This document shows positions 36,365-48,616 of a stretch of DNA of 64,000 bases, piece by piece. This DNA comes from Paracyclopina nana (taxonomy: Eukaryota; Arthropoda; Copepoda; Cyclopoida; Cyclopettidae): positions 7,564,001 through 7,628,000 of the forward strand of contig JAGUCH010000004.1 in the NCBI GenBank assembly GCA_019096065.1, in the 5' to 3' direction. A program made the translations under genes and the position numbers. Under the pieces are notes generated by a model. The model was not told the DNA's origin. It was given only the letters and a program-made list of their open reading frames with translations, and did not search any database. How positions within the stretch are numbered: the first letter of the stretch is position 1; each line of letters starts with the position of its first letter.

Positions 36365-39300
36365 ATGGCTGAATTGTTGCTCATGAGGGACAATGAGACA
36401 ATCCTGCTGTCAGATGTTGAAACCACTGCTGGACCAATGACCGGAAATGGATCTGCCTCAACCAGTTTTGACTGGACCAGACTCATGTTTTTCAACAACA
36501 ACACTGAGTCTGTCACCTCTCATTATGCAGTCATCTTTGATCCAGCTGAGCAAGGATTGCTCATTGGCCTGTACATCATGATCCTCCTCCTTGGACTCAT
36601 CTTCAATGGAGCCATCATTTGGGTTATCATAGGTGAGAAACTATTACAAGATATTCTTTAATTTTGGAAGATATTTTGGGCAGAAAAAAATTGACAATTT
36701 AGAGCTTTATGGCCAAGCTACCTAAGTTTTTAGCTTCAATTACAGAAATGCTATTATCAACATCAAATTATAGAAATTGTGAATGACTTTCAAAACTGCA
36801 ATGGCTATAATATCAAGAGGAAAAAGTATGAAATACTTTGATGTTGGTGAAAAGTATGAATAAAAGCTTCTTATCCATGAAATGCCATGAAAGACCTTTC
36901 ACTCTTTTAAAGTGGATTTTTCATTGAAAAAGTCCAAACATGGCATTTCTAGTATGATCTTCTGAGAGGCTTAAACATACAAGAAGAGAAAGCAAAGAAA
37001 TGCATACAAATTGAGTTTGGTGCTCTCTGGTATATCAGAAAAATAGTACACAAGTAATTTGATTTTTCTACTTAATCAAGCTCACACAGTATTCACATAG
37101 CTACAATCACACATGAGTAGAATGTGGGATAATGATGTGGGAATCAGATTGATTTTATCGCTCAGGATAAATATTTTTTCTATTTAGGTCGAGCCAATAA
37201 TCGCAATCCAAGGAACATGTATACTGTCAATTTGGCCATTTCTGGAATAATGGTAGGAGTATTTTGTGTTCCCACCACAATGGTTCAAATCTTGTATGGC
37301 GGTTGGTGGCATTTCGGTCTCTTTGCATGCAAGCTGGTGCCAGCTATCCAAGGTACTACAATTTTCACACTCAATCAAGTATTTTTGACCAGGGGTGTCA
37401 ACCAAGGTTTAGCAAAAAGGTGCAAAAAATTGCACAAAGGTTCCATATTTGCCATCAACATGGTGTATCCAAGTGCTAGCTATTTGGTGGCAAATATGTG
37501 GCAATTTTAACACTTATTTCACATATCTAACAGCTTGGTATGTCCTACTAGCCAATTACAGAAAGTAAACACACAAGAAAATTGCAATACTTACTGCAGC
37601 ACTCAAGGGTCTAATTCTGTGAACCTGACAAGCACAAATTGTGTATCAAAAGTATTGGCATTTGCAGCTAAGACCTACCTGGCTGTTGGGCTTCTCAAAG
37701 AATTTTTTGTCGACAAGCCCAATATATTGAAAAGCACGAATCTTGGCTACAGTAGCTAATACTATCTTTGGTCTTGTTTTTGCACATAAATAGAGCCTTA
37801 AAATGCATAACAGCTTAAATAGCAAATAAGCTTGGTAAGGCCAGGATTTCACACCAAACAACACACATTTCAGGCACTTTAAAATAAACACTTATTTTCT
37901 CTTTTAGGAGCAAACATTTTGGTATCTGCATTTACCATCACAGTCATAGCCATTGATCGATGGCGATCAGTGACCAATACAAATCCAGTTGACAGCCTCT
38001 CCTACAAGCAAGTGGCTATTGTAATCGTATCAATATGGACAATATCATTTGCAGGCAAGTTCCATTTTTGCAATGCTGCCAGAAGTCTTGAACCTTAACA
38101 TCATCGAGCCTTCAGCTTTCCCCAGCAAGATAATATTTTGACACCAAATTGTAAAATTTCACAATGAGGCAAGAAATTGGTTTTTGCACAAAAGTGTCAG
38201 TTTTCTAACCCCTGATGACAATTTCTGAAGAAAGTGAGACTTTCTTGGGAAATAAGGGAGCATGCCTCTTACATTTAAATCAGGATTTGTTCTAAAGCAA
38301 TTTGATAGGTACATTATTACAAAAAAAGATCCAGAGAGTTGGTCCATCTCATTAGAAAGTCAAATGGCTCCCAGGGGAGTTGACTTTGTAAGCCTCAAAG
38401 TCATGCAAATCTAAATTCCAATTTCCTAATTGGAAGCATTGAAAACATTCACAAATTTTCTCCATTGCTGCAGCAACATTTCCCTTAAAAAGAACCAAAG
38501 CCTAGTTGACAGCTACAGCTAGCCATCGTGATACTGAAAGAAAGAAAAAGTGAGAGCCTCTTTCTATCGATGTCAGAGATTGTAGTAGCCTCCATATATA
38601 CAGAAAGAATTTAGCAGAATTGCCTTCTACTCTTATCTATGTCAAAAGAGACATGAGCAGATGTGAAAGTTTGCAAAAAGGTGAGAATGAAAGAGCCTTC
38701 CTTCACTGAATGAATGGGAATCTACTTAGCATAGCATTAACAATTTACTCAGCCAGGTGACAAGTTTTAATCACACCTTGGCTATAAATCTAGCACCAAA
38801 TGAAATGCTGGAATTTTCATTTTAGTGATGACTCCTCTGTTCATTTACCAAGAAATTCGAAGAGTTGAGGTGAGTGGACATTTGATCAGCCTGATGTGCT
38901 CAGAAAACTTCCCAAATGAAAACAAAAGACTCTGGAACTACTCTTTCACATTGATGATTTTGGTGATCCAGTATGTCATGCCACTTGTGGTTTTGCCAAT
39001 TGTCCACACCAAGATCTTGATATTCCTGAGGTAATCATTTGTTAGCAAATATTATTTTTTCCCGTTTTCAATAATCTCCCTTTTTTATATCTCTCAGGAA
39101 AAATTCTGGTTTTCAAAATGACGCCAGAAGAAAGGAACGAGAAATGAAAAGAAACAGAAGAATGACGTTGATCCTGTCTTGCATTGGCATCATTTTTGCT
39201 GTATCCTGGCTACCATATCATCTTTATCTCATTCTAACTGACATCTTCATCATGTTCCAGGTAAAAATAGCATTTTGACCAAATTACCAATCTGCCATTT

Positions 39301-40117
39301 TGCCATTCCTGAATTTTTCTCTTTTTGCTTGCCCTCAACTCCTGTTAAGGAGGTAATTAACACCTTTTCAATGGTGAATTTTTGCTTTTTTATAGGATGT
39401 GCAGAAAAGGTACTACTTGGCATTAGGAATATGCCACTGTGTAGCCATGACATCCATCTTTACCAATCCTCTCATGTATGGATGGTTCAATACAAGCTTG
39501 AGATCTGAATTGGAGTCTCTTCTACCCAAATGCTGCCAAGATTGTTTGCATCAAAGCAGGTAAAGCAGTTGCTAAATAGCTTTATGTAGAATGTCTCTAG
39601 GGTGACTTGACAAATGGAAATTAGTAAAAGGAGAAGAAGCACTTAGCTTTCACTATGCAAGCCCTTTGAAATGCAAGAATTTACCATGCCTTACTTAAGC
39701 AAGCATTAAGAAAGCTTTACTAGATAATCCTTGAGAAAAGTTACAAGAGCAGCCTTTTTTTACAAGCCATGAGCAGCATAAATACTCCTTTGAGTGCCAT
39801 TTGCAGCCAAAGAGTACTTCCAAGTTAATAATTGATTTTTCTTCTCTCCTCTCCATAGGAGAACAGGAGATCCCAAGGGAAGATCTGCACTCTCTAACAA
39901 GGGAATGTCTCCCTCCACCATATCAAAGGTGAAAGCCCACAACATTGTGGAAATGAGACCAATGTTAGGCTCTGGCAATGGCAGCATCAAGGCAGTGGCC
40001 AAAGAGGTCAAAACTCCAAATTTGATTCCAAGAAGAGAGCAACAGGAGCCACCTCCAAGCATCATGGCTGACACTAGTAAAATGACCAGGAATTGTGAAA
40101 ACAAGAGATGGGTGTGA
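36365..40117 (+). CDS. Neuropeptide F/Y-type G-protein-coupled receptor, 456 residues
   Basis: Rhodopsin-family receptor of the plasma membrane. Seven exons join in phase: 36365-36632, 37188-37352, 37908-38054, 38826-39030, 39098-39260, 39396-39559 and 39859-40117. The N-terminus has several glycosylation sequons. TM1 contains GLIFNGAIIWVI. Before TM3 is WHFGLFACKLVPAIQG, the W-x-FG/Cys pattern of NPY-like receptors. The DRY motif reads DRW (IAIDRWRSV). ECL2 (PLFIYQEIR, then a Cys) and TM5 (QYVMPLVVLP) fit NPF receptors. TM6 has SWLPYH in place of CWxP, and TM7 has NPLMYGWFN, the NPxxYGW form of NPF and related receptors. The basic ICL3 is short. The intron after 38054 uses a GC donor. NPF receptor is the best guess; a RYamide or other NPY-like receptor is possible. 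Confidence 0.9.
36633..38825 (+). other. Introns 1-3 of the GPCR gene
   Basis: Introns at 36633-37187, 37353-37907 and 38055-38825 are over 300 bases each. Their short open frames have no receptor or other domain character. Nothing further recognised. Confidence 0.5.
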
Positions 40118-40182
40118 GCTGTATATCTCAAAGAGTAACTTAAGCTATATATCATATATATCTGTGTTAATTGGAGTGTATT

Positions 40183-40188
40183 AATAAA
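40183..40188 (+). terminator. Poly(A) signal of the GPCR gene
   Basis: AATAAA 66 bases after the stop codon of the receptor, in an AT-rich trailer. Confidence 0.6.
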
Positions 40189-41478
40189 TGTATCTAAAGA
40201 ATTAATATGGTAAGCTCCTCTCTGAGCTTTTTTTAAATTAGACAAGTCACTCAGAAAAAGTGTGTTAAAAGCCTTGTAGATGAGTGGGAGGAGCCAAAGA
40301 TGTGACCTTTACCAATTCTGGTCAATTTCAGAGTTGACATTTAGGAAGGCCAAAAATGGGGAATAGAACATCAATTCAAGAGCTTTCTACGCATCCACTT
40401 ACATGCATCAAGCCTCAAAATCTCTCATATCTAACTATATTGAGAAACTACTGAGTGGATCTAGAGTGGCATGGATATATTCTTCCAGTTATGTAGGTTT
40501 TTAGGTAGAAGATTAACATACAGCATGGTTCACTGATATTGCACACTACTAACGAAAATCGGCCAAATCGATAAACCGATCATAGAATTTTAGGGCAAAC
40601 AATTAGCTGTTGCTACTGACGCATTTTCAAGCGGACACAAAGAGTTGCGCGCTCGCTAATCAGGCCTTGGGTCACAACAGATGGAAAGAAATAGTTCCTC
40701 GAGTGAGCTAGCTAGCCCTTCTCAGCCTTTCAGAATAACAAGGCTGCTAGCTTAAGATTTTGTTCAAACCTTTTGTGAGGCTTTCATTAGATTTTGAAGA
40801 CAACATTCAGATTCATTGTAAAAAGGTTTTTTTATTATTCAAAGAATAAAGGAGGTTTGTTTTCATTTCAAAAGCTCCTCAAGTGAGACAGCCACAGCTG
40901 GGAGAACCTTACTTTGCTAAAAAAATCAACACAGAATTCAGATACTTGAACAGTGCATCAACCAACTAAAGCTATATTTCATATTTGCAGTGATGTCAAC
41001 AATTGGAGTCTAAGTACACAATTCAAAACAAAATAAAGTCAAGGTGCATGGGTTCAATTGAGACACCAAGCATCCTCTATTCTTCATAATAATTAAGGAA
41101 TGATGGCGTCTGTTACGTAGTTCAGTCAGCGCACCTTAGCGTGAAAAGCCGCGCACAGGGCCAGTGACGCTTTATTTCGCCCGGTTTGATTTTTCCGTCA
41201 AATAGATGCTGCAACAATGGCGCTCCAAAATAATAGCAAACTTTGACTTTTCGGCCTCCCATAACTTCCAAGGTTGCAAATAGTAGCAGCTAAATTCAAC
41301 TTGAATTAAGTATTTGGGCGTCAGAGACTCATAAGCCATGAATTTTGGTGATCCATGCTGATCCAAGAAAGTACAGCATATTTTGTTTTAATTTTGTTCT
41401 AGAACCTGTACAGCTTTTTTGGGGCAAAACAAGCTCTTATAATGATACCAGCTCTTTAGCCATGACTAGAATGACCAA
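40189..41478. other. Intergenic, nothing recognised
   Basis: AT-rich, with a short GC-richer patch at 41105-41240. No gene, RNA or transposon end that I can support. Confidence 0.45.
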
Positions 41479-42293
41479 GTACTTGTCTTCTTGAACATCC
41501 TGGTGCCTAAGTACAACCTGAAAAACAAAATCATGGCAAGGGCTGGGTCCACATGGGTCAATCCACTTTTTGGCCCTGTATCTGTTAATCCTAGCTACAC
41601 AAAACAATTTTATTGTCAGCAGCTAAACCAACTCTTCAAAAAGGATGCAAAAAAACAAATCAATTTAGTGGTCATTGCAAAAATCCTTTGGTTAAGATGA
41701 ACTTCCTTCACCGTGGTCGTGAACATTGGGTACTTGTCTTCTTGAACATCCTGGAGCTGAGGCAGGCCTGGAATAGAAAATGAACTCAAAATTGGCTCAA
41801 TTTTGAAGGGACATATCCTCCTTACTTATTATAATTGAAGTTAGCGCTTCAGCCTGGTCTTGAACGTCAGGTACTTGTCTTCTTGAACATCCTGGAGCTG
41901 AGGCAGGCCTGGAATAGAAAATGAACTCAAAATTGGCTCAATTTTGAAGGGACATATCCTCCTTACTTATTATAATTGAAGTTAGTGCTTCAGCCTGGTC
42001 TTGAACGTCAGGTACTTGTCTTCTTGAACATCCTGGAGCTGAGGCAGGCCTGGAATAGAAAATGAACTCAAAATTGGCTCAATTTTGAAGGGACATATCC
42101 TCCTTACTTATTATAATTGAAGTTAGTGCTTCAGCCTGGTCTTGAACGTCAGGTACTTGTCTTCTTGAACATCCTGGAGCTGAGGCAGGCCTGGAATAGA
42201 AAATGAACTCAAAATTGGCTCAATTTTGAAGGGAGATATCCTCCTTACTTATTTTAATTGAAGTTAGTGCTTCAGCCTGGTCATGAACGTCGG
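41479..42293. repeat. Tandem array I, 141-bp units
   Basis: Four almost identical 141-bp units begin at 41730, 41871, 42012 and 42153 (GTACTTGTCTTCTTGAACAT). An isolated fragment of the unit lies at 41479. Read on the minus strand each unit has an acceptor (TATTCCAG) and a donor (ATAAGTAAGG) around an 83-base segment. 83 is not a multiple of three, so the units cannot all be used in one frame. The very high similarity points to recent amplification. Confidence 0.9.
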
Positions 42294-43092
42294 GTACAGG
42301 TGTCTGGAGAATCTGTCTGGAGAGGCTCTTAGTTCAGCTTGACTTCCATTACCTAGTAAAGACGAAAGTTGCACTTTGGTCTTCTTGAACAAGCCAGGGT
42401 AGGAATGACAGGTACCTGGAGATGGAGACTCTTCTGTTGATTCTGTCAAGAGACCTGAAAAAGAAAAGTTAGTTAAAAAACGGACTCCCTTTGCTAACTT
42501 TCATTTGCATTACCTAATAAAGACGAAAGTTGCACTTTGGTCATCTTGAACAAGCCAGGGTAGGAAAGACAGGTATCTGGAGATGGAGACTCTTCTGTTG
42601 ATTCTGTCAAGAGACCTGAAAGAAAATACTTAGTTAATAATGGACTCTTAGTTAAGCTTGACTTCCATTACCTAATAAAGACGAAAGTTGCACTTTGGTC
42701 TTCTTGAACAAGCCAGGGTAGGAATGACAGGTACCTGGAGATGGAGACTCTTCTGTTGATTCTGTCAAGAGACCTGAAAGAGAAAAGTTAGTTAAAAAAC
42801 GGACTCCCTTTGCTAACTTTCATTTGCATTACCTAATAAAGACGAAAGTTGCACTTTGGTCATCTTGAACAAGCCAGGGTAGGAAAGACAGGTATCTGGA
42901 GATGGAGACTCTTCTGTTGATTCTGTCAAGAGACCTGAAAGAAAATACTTAGTTAAAAATGGGCTCTTCGTTCAGCTTGACTTCCATTACCTAATAAAGA
43001 CGAAAATTGCACTTTGGTCTTCTTGAACAAGCCAGGGTAGGAATGACAGGTGTCTGGAGACGGAGACTCTTCTATTGATTCTGTTAAGAGAC
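42264..43092 (-). CDS. Candidate gene made of repeated 102-bp exons
   Basis: On the minus strand five segments of exactly 102 bases (43092-42991, 42934-42833, 42773-42672, 42615-42514, 42454-42353) each lie between a CAG acceptor and a GTAATG donor, separated by introns of 56 or 59 bases. All are phase 1 at both ends and open, encoding variants of LLTESTEESPSPGTCHSYP followed by GLFKKTKVQLSSLL. Splicing any number of them keeps the frame. The frame of the last unit stops at 42264 (FMTRLKH). A possible first exon is MCATVASFWKR near 43300. Function unknown; the repeat is rich in Ser/Thr with one Cys. Whether it is transcribed cannot be told from sequence. Confidence 0.45.
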
Positions 43093-43270
43093 CTGAAACA
43101 GAAGACTTAGTCAAAAAACGGACACTTGTCTAACCCTCACTTGAATTACCTAATAAAGACGAAAGTTGCACTTTGGTCTTCTTGAACAAACCAGAGTTGG
43201 AAATGGAGACACTTCCTTCTTGAACAAGCCAGGGTAGGAAAGATAGGTGTCTGGAGACTCAATATTTGTC
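42351..43270. repeat. Tandem array II, 158/161-bp units
   Basis: Units start at 42351, 42512, 42670, 42831, 42989 and 43148 (ACCTAATAAAGACGAAAGTT). Spacing alternates 161, 158, 161, 158, 159, a dimeric higher-order pattern. The sixth unit is changed in its second half. Unit core CTTCTTGAACAAGCCAGG is related to CTTCTTGAACATCCTGG of array I, so the arrays share an ancestor. Confidence 0.9.
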
Positions 43271-45776
43271 TTACCTTTTCCAAAATGAAGCTACAGTGGC
43301 ACACATTTTTTGTTTGTAGTGAACACACACAAGATGGCTGACTGAGTGGTATACAGAAGAAATTTACTTATAGCTCAAATAATTGAAAAAAGAGCCAAAT
43401 TAAGTGCTGTCAGAATCGGAAACTAAAAAAGCCAAAATAATAACACTCCTGACGAGATTGCACGCGCCAGCATCCCTAGCTAGATCGGCTGATCAGCAAT
43501 GCGTCATGATTCCTCCGCCGCGCTGCTCTGGTCATGTTTTAACGCGCTACTTTTTGCACGAGAAGTGTCAACACTCATTGACGCACTCAATCGAGCTCGA
43601 CCTAGCCATTTTCATAATTACGTGTGGCGCCATCTTACGAATTCAGCTTTTTGTGTGCAATATCAGAGGACCATGCTGTAGTTATTCCATTGAAGCATGG
43701 TTTCTTCATGCCAGACAGCAGGAAGAAAAAGGCCAACAACCACTCACAACATAATCAAGTCTCCCTCTAAATTGCCTTATTCATTCCTCTTGCTTAGATT
43801 CATGTGAGAAAAATACAGACTTACCTCAGAAAAGTGGATTTGATTGCTTAAGTTCTTAGGTGTTTTTCAACCCCTTGGGTATGCAGCTGACTTGTTTTGG
43901 AAATGAGTCTTCTTAATTTGCCTTAGATATGAAAGTATTCGGCCAGAAAGTTTCAAAAAATGCCATATTATTGCAAAATAGCCACGAACCATATGTGTAC
44001 CTCCTATCGCTCAAAATGTAAACAAAACAAAATTGCGTTGGTCAGCTGGTGCAAAATGGAAGTTTTGAGAATGCATTGACCGAATTGGGCCCTCTGAACT
44101 AGAATCAGCCAGAAAAATAATGTGAGTAGAATTGTGCTGAACTTTGTAAAAGGTCGTACTTCATTATTTGGTTAATGAAATCATATTATATTAAGATATT
44201 TGTGAAATATTAGTTGATATTGCGCAATGGTTTTGATTTTAGGCTCATTCATGATTTCCATGGCTATTTTAGCTGAAAGTGTGCGTTATTCATGGCTTGT
44301 TTTTCACCTCCTTTAGCAGTTGGCTTGAAGTAAAAGTGAGTTAATTTGCCTACATTTTCCATATTTGATCCTCTCAACCAGTTGTAGAGTTGTTTTTTAC
44401 TTGAAGCCAAAATTCAGATAATTAAGTGTTTTTCATGAAAATTGCTGAAAAAGAAAAGTTTGGTAGTTGTTGTGGCAAAATGCCCTAATGACTCTCTTTC
44501 AATTCCAACTGCGGCTGTAACCTCTGGGTTAAGAGTGAGAATCTGAAAACTCCAAAGACAGCAAATGGCCAGTGTTTTTTATGGAACTTATATAGCTCCT
44601 TTTTAAAAGAAGTAAAAATACGCTTTGTTACCTTTAATGACTACCCAGCTTATTTAAAATAAATTCTACATATTACCAAGCTTCTTCAGTCTTGAGGTTA
44701 TTTTTGTAAGTGTGAAGGTTATGCATGAAGGTTGGCCTAACAATCTTGGTAGAGTTGCAGTTTCTTAGCTACAAAAGGGAAATCTTAACCCCAACGGATC
44801 ATTCGTTCTCACTGAAACTGTTATGTAAGAATTTGCATTAAATTGTAAATTCATGCTGCGTTTTTGTGGAAATAGGTTTTTTGTTTTTGCCAGATGATGT
44901 ATGCAAATCTAGTAGCAAAGAATTGATGCTCATAAACCATCCTATGTTTTAATTTCAGCTTCAAATACTGAAATTAAATAATATATACAGCCTAGCAAAG
45001 TCTTGTGTCTAGATTTCTGCAATAAATTGCTTTTACTTTGGATAACTTTAAATAGGCATGAATGATTGCTTTTCTGAAGAACAAGTCTCTTTTTAAGCCT
45101 AATTAGCCTTGAAATGATAAATACATTGAATGATATGTATTAGGGCTCAGATCTAAGCTTCTCTTTACTCCAAATTATGGGAATAAGTGGAGTTCATCAC
45201 CATTTTCTTTTGAAATAAATAAGTACATGGTTTTTTGGAGAAAATAAGCCCCAGGTGTCAATGCAAGTTTGTTTCATGTAAATGGAATAGATTTTTCACA
45301 AATACAATAACCATTTCATATTCAGGATTTTTTTATTTATTAGGAATTTTGCAATCTACTTCATGGATATATGATCAAAATCTTGAGTTTGTTAGCATCT
45401 ATGAAGATGAATGCTATAATAACTAAGAAAAAAAATAGCCTTTCTGACAATGTTGCATGCTGTTTTTTCTTATGAAAAGGAAATGGCTTACAACTTGTAG
45501 CCTTACACTTAATACAAGTTGTATAAATGGTTTTTCTCTTCTGACCTTCAAATTACAGAGCTACAAACATTAGCAGCAACTAGCCCAAAGGAAACTTTTA
45601 GTGTTGCCCATTAGGCCTAAAAGCCACTTAAAAAGTTTTTTCTCCCTCAATTCCTTTTATACCACAGCAATTACATAAAAGAATGTATTTCTAGAGAATA
45701 TCCCAAAAACCTTACTTGGATTAATCAAAATATGTATTCGTTGAAAAAATTACAGTGCTCTTATGTAATTAAAGGC
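43271..45776. other. Intergenic between repeat array and phosphatase
   Basis: A CpG-richer patch at 43435-43640 may be a promoter for the repeat gene on the minus strand. From 43.7 to 45.8 kb the sequence is AT-rich with no supported gene, RNA or transposon end. Confidence 0.4.
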
Positions 45777-48169
45777 TCAATTGGTTGCTGCAGTTGTTGA
45801 ACTTCTTTGTCTCAGATTTGCTTCTTCAGCTTGATGATGAGTGTAAGATACATATTCAGCTGTATTTTCTGTATTTGAAGATGATGTTCCCTCTGATTCA
45901 GACATTTCATCATAAGGTTTTAAATTGAAATTTTGTGCCTGCCAAACTGCCTGTAATTCAAATTTTAAAATGAATAAGATTTTTAAAGTATTATGTATTT
46001 GAGAGAAGAATTACTGCGATGTATCCAGAAATGGCTCCAATGATGACACCAGCCAAAACATCCCACCAGTGATGTCTTTTGTCAGAAATTCTTGACATTG
46101 AGCAAAGCAAAGCAAAAAATATGAAAGCCATTGCTAGCAAGTGTTTCCACAAATGAGAATAGGAAGTCTGTATTCTCCTCTGGATGTAAATCTGTAAGAT
46201 ACATATTTTAAGTAGTATTTCAAAATTCAAGTTTACATAACATTCTGCTCATGTGGATGCATGAAGAGTCACATTTTTGAATGCAGAAAGAGGAGCTTTT
46301 TAAAAGTTACTTCCAACTCATTCATGCTTGAATACTTCTAACTTCAATGTTACGCTCATGTGCTGCAAAATTGTATTTTACACATGATCAGTGTCTTGAA
46401 AACTCTGAGAAGAAATTGGAAGAAGGCAACCAAATAACACTAATTTGTCATTCACTTTGGAAATACATCACTTGGCAATTGTATCTCATGACAAAAACAT
46501 CCTTTTATAAAGCAGTATTTTGGACTAGCAAATACACTTAGGTAGATGAACTTTGGCTTGAAAGGAACTTACAACCATGAATACAGCAGCAAATGTGGAC
46601 AATTGTGCATGACCTGAAGGGAAACTTTTCATTGCATCGGATACAGCTCGAGGCACTCCATTTCGAGCTGTATTGTTTTGGCTACACTCTATTCTCCAGT
46701 AAGGCACAAATCTGAAATGGAGAAGTGGGATTTGTGGCCATCTAACAGCAACAAAAAAAAACAGCTTTTCAAGCTTGGAACTGAAAAAATACAAAGGCCT
46801 TATCTAAGAGATTATTCTGCCAAAAAGTAATGCATTTTCCAGCTCTATTTTAGGGTGAGCACACCTCAAATGGTGTGCATTTGCTGTGCATCATCAGTGA
46901 AGCCTCGCCAGTGCACTAAAAGCTTATTATGAAAGCTATTACGCAGAAAGAGTGGAAAGTTTTCTTTAAAATCACTTTTATCAAAGTACCAACCCAAGCC
47001 AACTTTCCTTAATAAGGAAAACAGTCATCTTTTGGGCCAATAGACTTTTTTTCAATAGGAGGAAAATTTGGAAAGTAACTTGAGTTTTATAGAGTACTTT
47101 ACTAATTTTCAATGTGTTATTAAAAAAAGAAGCAATTTGATGCAGTGGAAAATCTTGACATAAGCAAGCGTATTCTCTTTTAACTCAATTTCACTATTGG
47201 AAACTGAAAGCAAAACTAATCAATTGCCATCAATTCTCATCATTGTGCAGTTTGATTTGAGTACATCATTTCACCAAAAAAATTTATGCTTACGTCAAAA
47301 AATTAGAATACATTGCTTACTCATTTTTGTCAGTACAATTCAAATTGATGGGCTGGCAGGTCTCCATGAAGTGTGGTCTTGGTTCAGCCACCAAACTTTT
47401 GAGCATTTCATTTAGCAAGGCCGAAAAAAGGATGCCCGAGGCCAAGATGGAGGAGTAACTTTTAGTGACCTTCCAGGCCAATTTGGCATTGGATTGTCCC
47501 AAGCCAACTTGATGATTGTTGTGTCCATCCACTGATGGCGAAACGCGACAAGAAATATGAATCAGTTCTGTGAGGAAAATCTGAAATAGAAGGCTTTATC
47601 AAAGTCATGTGGTGTTCTTCTATGCGATTAGTACAACTTGCATGCTTAAAGATTTACTGTTTTTCTGACTCAAGAATGTTTTATAATCAAACTGCACATT
47701 GATGACTCTTGATGGTCAGGAATTTGTTTCGAGTTCAGTGACATTGAGTGAAAATGTAGTTGACTTGCTTACGTCATGATTTTGCTGTTATTAATTGAGA
47801 CTTACCACTAAAATGGGTGGCAGAAAAATGCCCAGAAATAAGTACCTTGTTGGTACTGTATCTCCTTGGAATTTGAAATTAATACTGGCATCATTGCAAT
47901 AAATTCCACTGTAAGGACATGGCGGAATGACTCCATAAGCTGACAAGGCAATCAGGCCTAAAACTGCAAAAATCCGAGACATTACAAGCTTCATCAGCTG
48001 ACTTGACTTGATAATAATGCAATTTGTACACAATGGCCTTGATAAGAGAAATTAGAAATGTTGCATAATTACCAAAGGCCAAAATGAGTAAGTCTAACGG
48101 CCAAGTTTGCCATTTCTTCTTTGGCCTTGCTCCACAATTGAGGTTTTCACAAGGAAAATGAATCTCCAT
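45777..48169 (-). CDS. Lipid phosphate phosphatase (PLPP/wunen type), 334 residues
   Basis: Integral membrane enzyme that removes phosphate from lysophosphatidate, phosphatidate and similar lipids on the outer or lumenal face. Six exons join in phase: 48169-48073, 47963-47806, 47580-47321, 46711-46573, 46191-46015 and 45950-45777. All three motifs of the PAP2 family are present: C1 KSLVAEPRP, C2 SFPSGHAQLS with the phosphate-binding PSGH, and C3 SRISDKRHHWWDV with the nucleophile-helping His and Asp. Six hydrophobic segments are visible, in the expected places. The loop before C2 has an N-glycosylation site (NNT). The tail is Ser/Thr/Glu-rich and polar. Length is normal for the family. In flies wunen proteins steer germ cells; the role here is not known. 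Confidence 0.94.
46192..47320 (-). other. Introns 3 and 4 of the phosphatase gene
   Basis: Introns 46192-46572 and 46712-47320 are AT-rich with no nested gene or clear repeat. Confidence 0.5.
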
Positions 48170-48616
48170 TTTTTGATAAAGTAATTTGACTTAAATTCAC
48201 TCTGTTTTGTTCTTGCCTTAAGACTTAAGAAGAAAGACTGTCTGTAGGCTTGCTTATTCTGACAAAGAGTTTCTTTTTTATGATTTTTTTGCTGCTTCTA
48301 CATTTTGGCAGGTTCACAGGTGATTTTTGTTGACACTGCTTCAGTTGCAAGTCAGCTGATATTCAAACTTTGGGCGCTATTCTGAAGCAACAACAAAGAG
48401 GCTGAGACAACTTTAATCAGTTGATAATAGGAGCCTTGTCTTTGTTTGAAAATACTTTTGACGATTTCTTATTTTATCTGCAAATCCCAGGTATCCTACT
48501 CAAGTGGACTTAGGCACCCTCCACATATTCATTAATGCAAGATAAAAAATTAGGCATTCATTATGCTATAAAGGAACTAATTATGATAAGAGGTCAGCTT
48601 GATTAAAAGGCTGTTG
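48170..48616. other. Upstream of the phosphatase
   Basis: Probable promoter and 5' leader of the minus-strand phosphatase gene. No motif stands out; bordered on the right by a MITE. Confidence 0.4.

Noticed and set aside
16961-39445. CACTGTG or CACAGTG in exons at 16.97, 23.37, 33.1 and 39.44 kb
   Set aside because: They are parts of conserved codons with no inverted partner or 5-bp repeats, so chance matches to the MITE heptamer.
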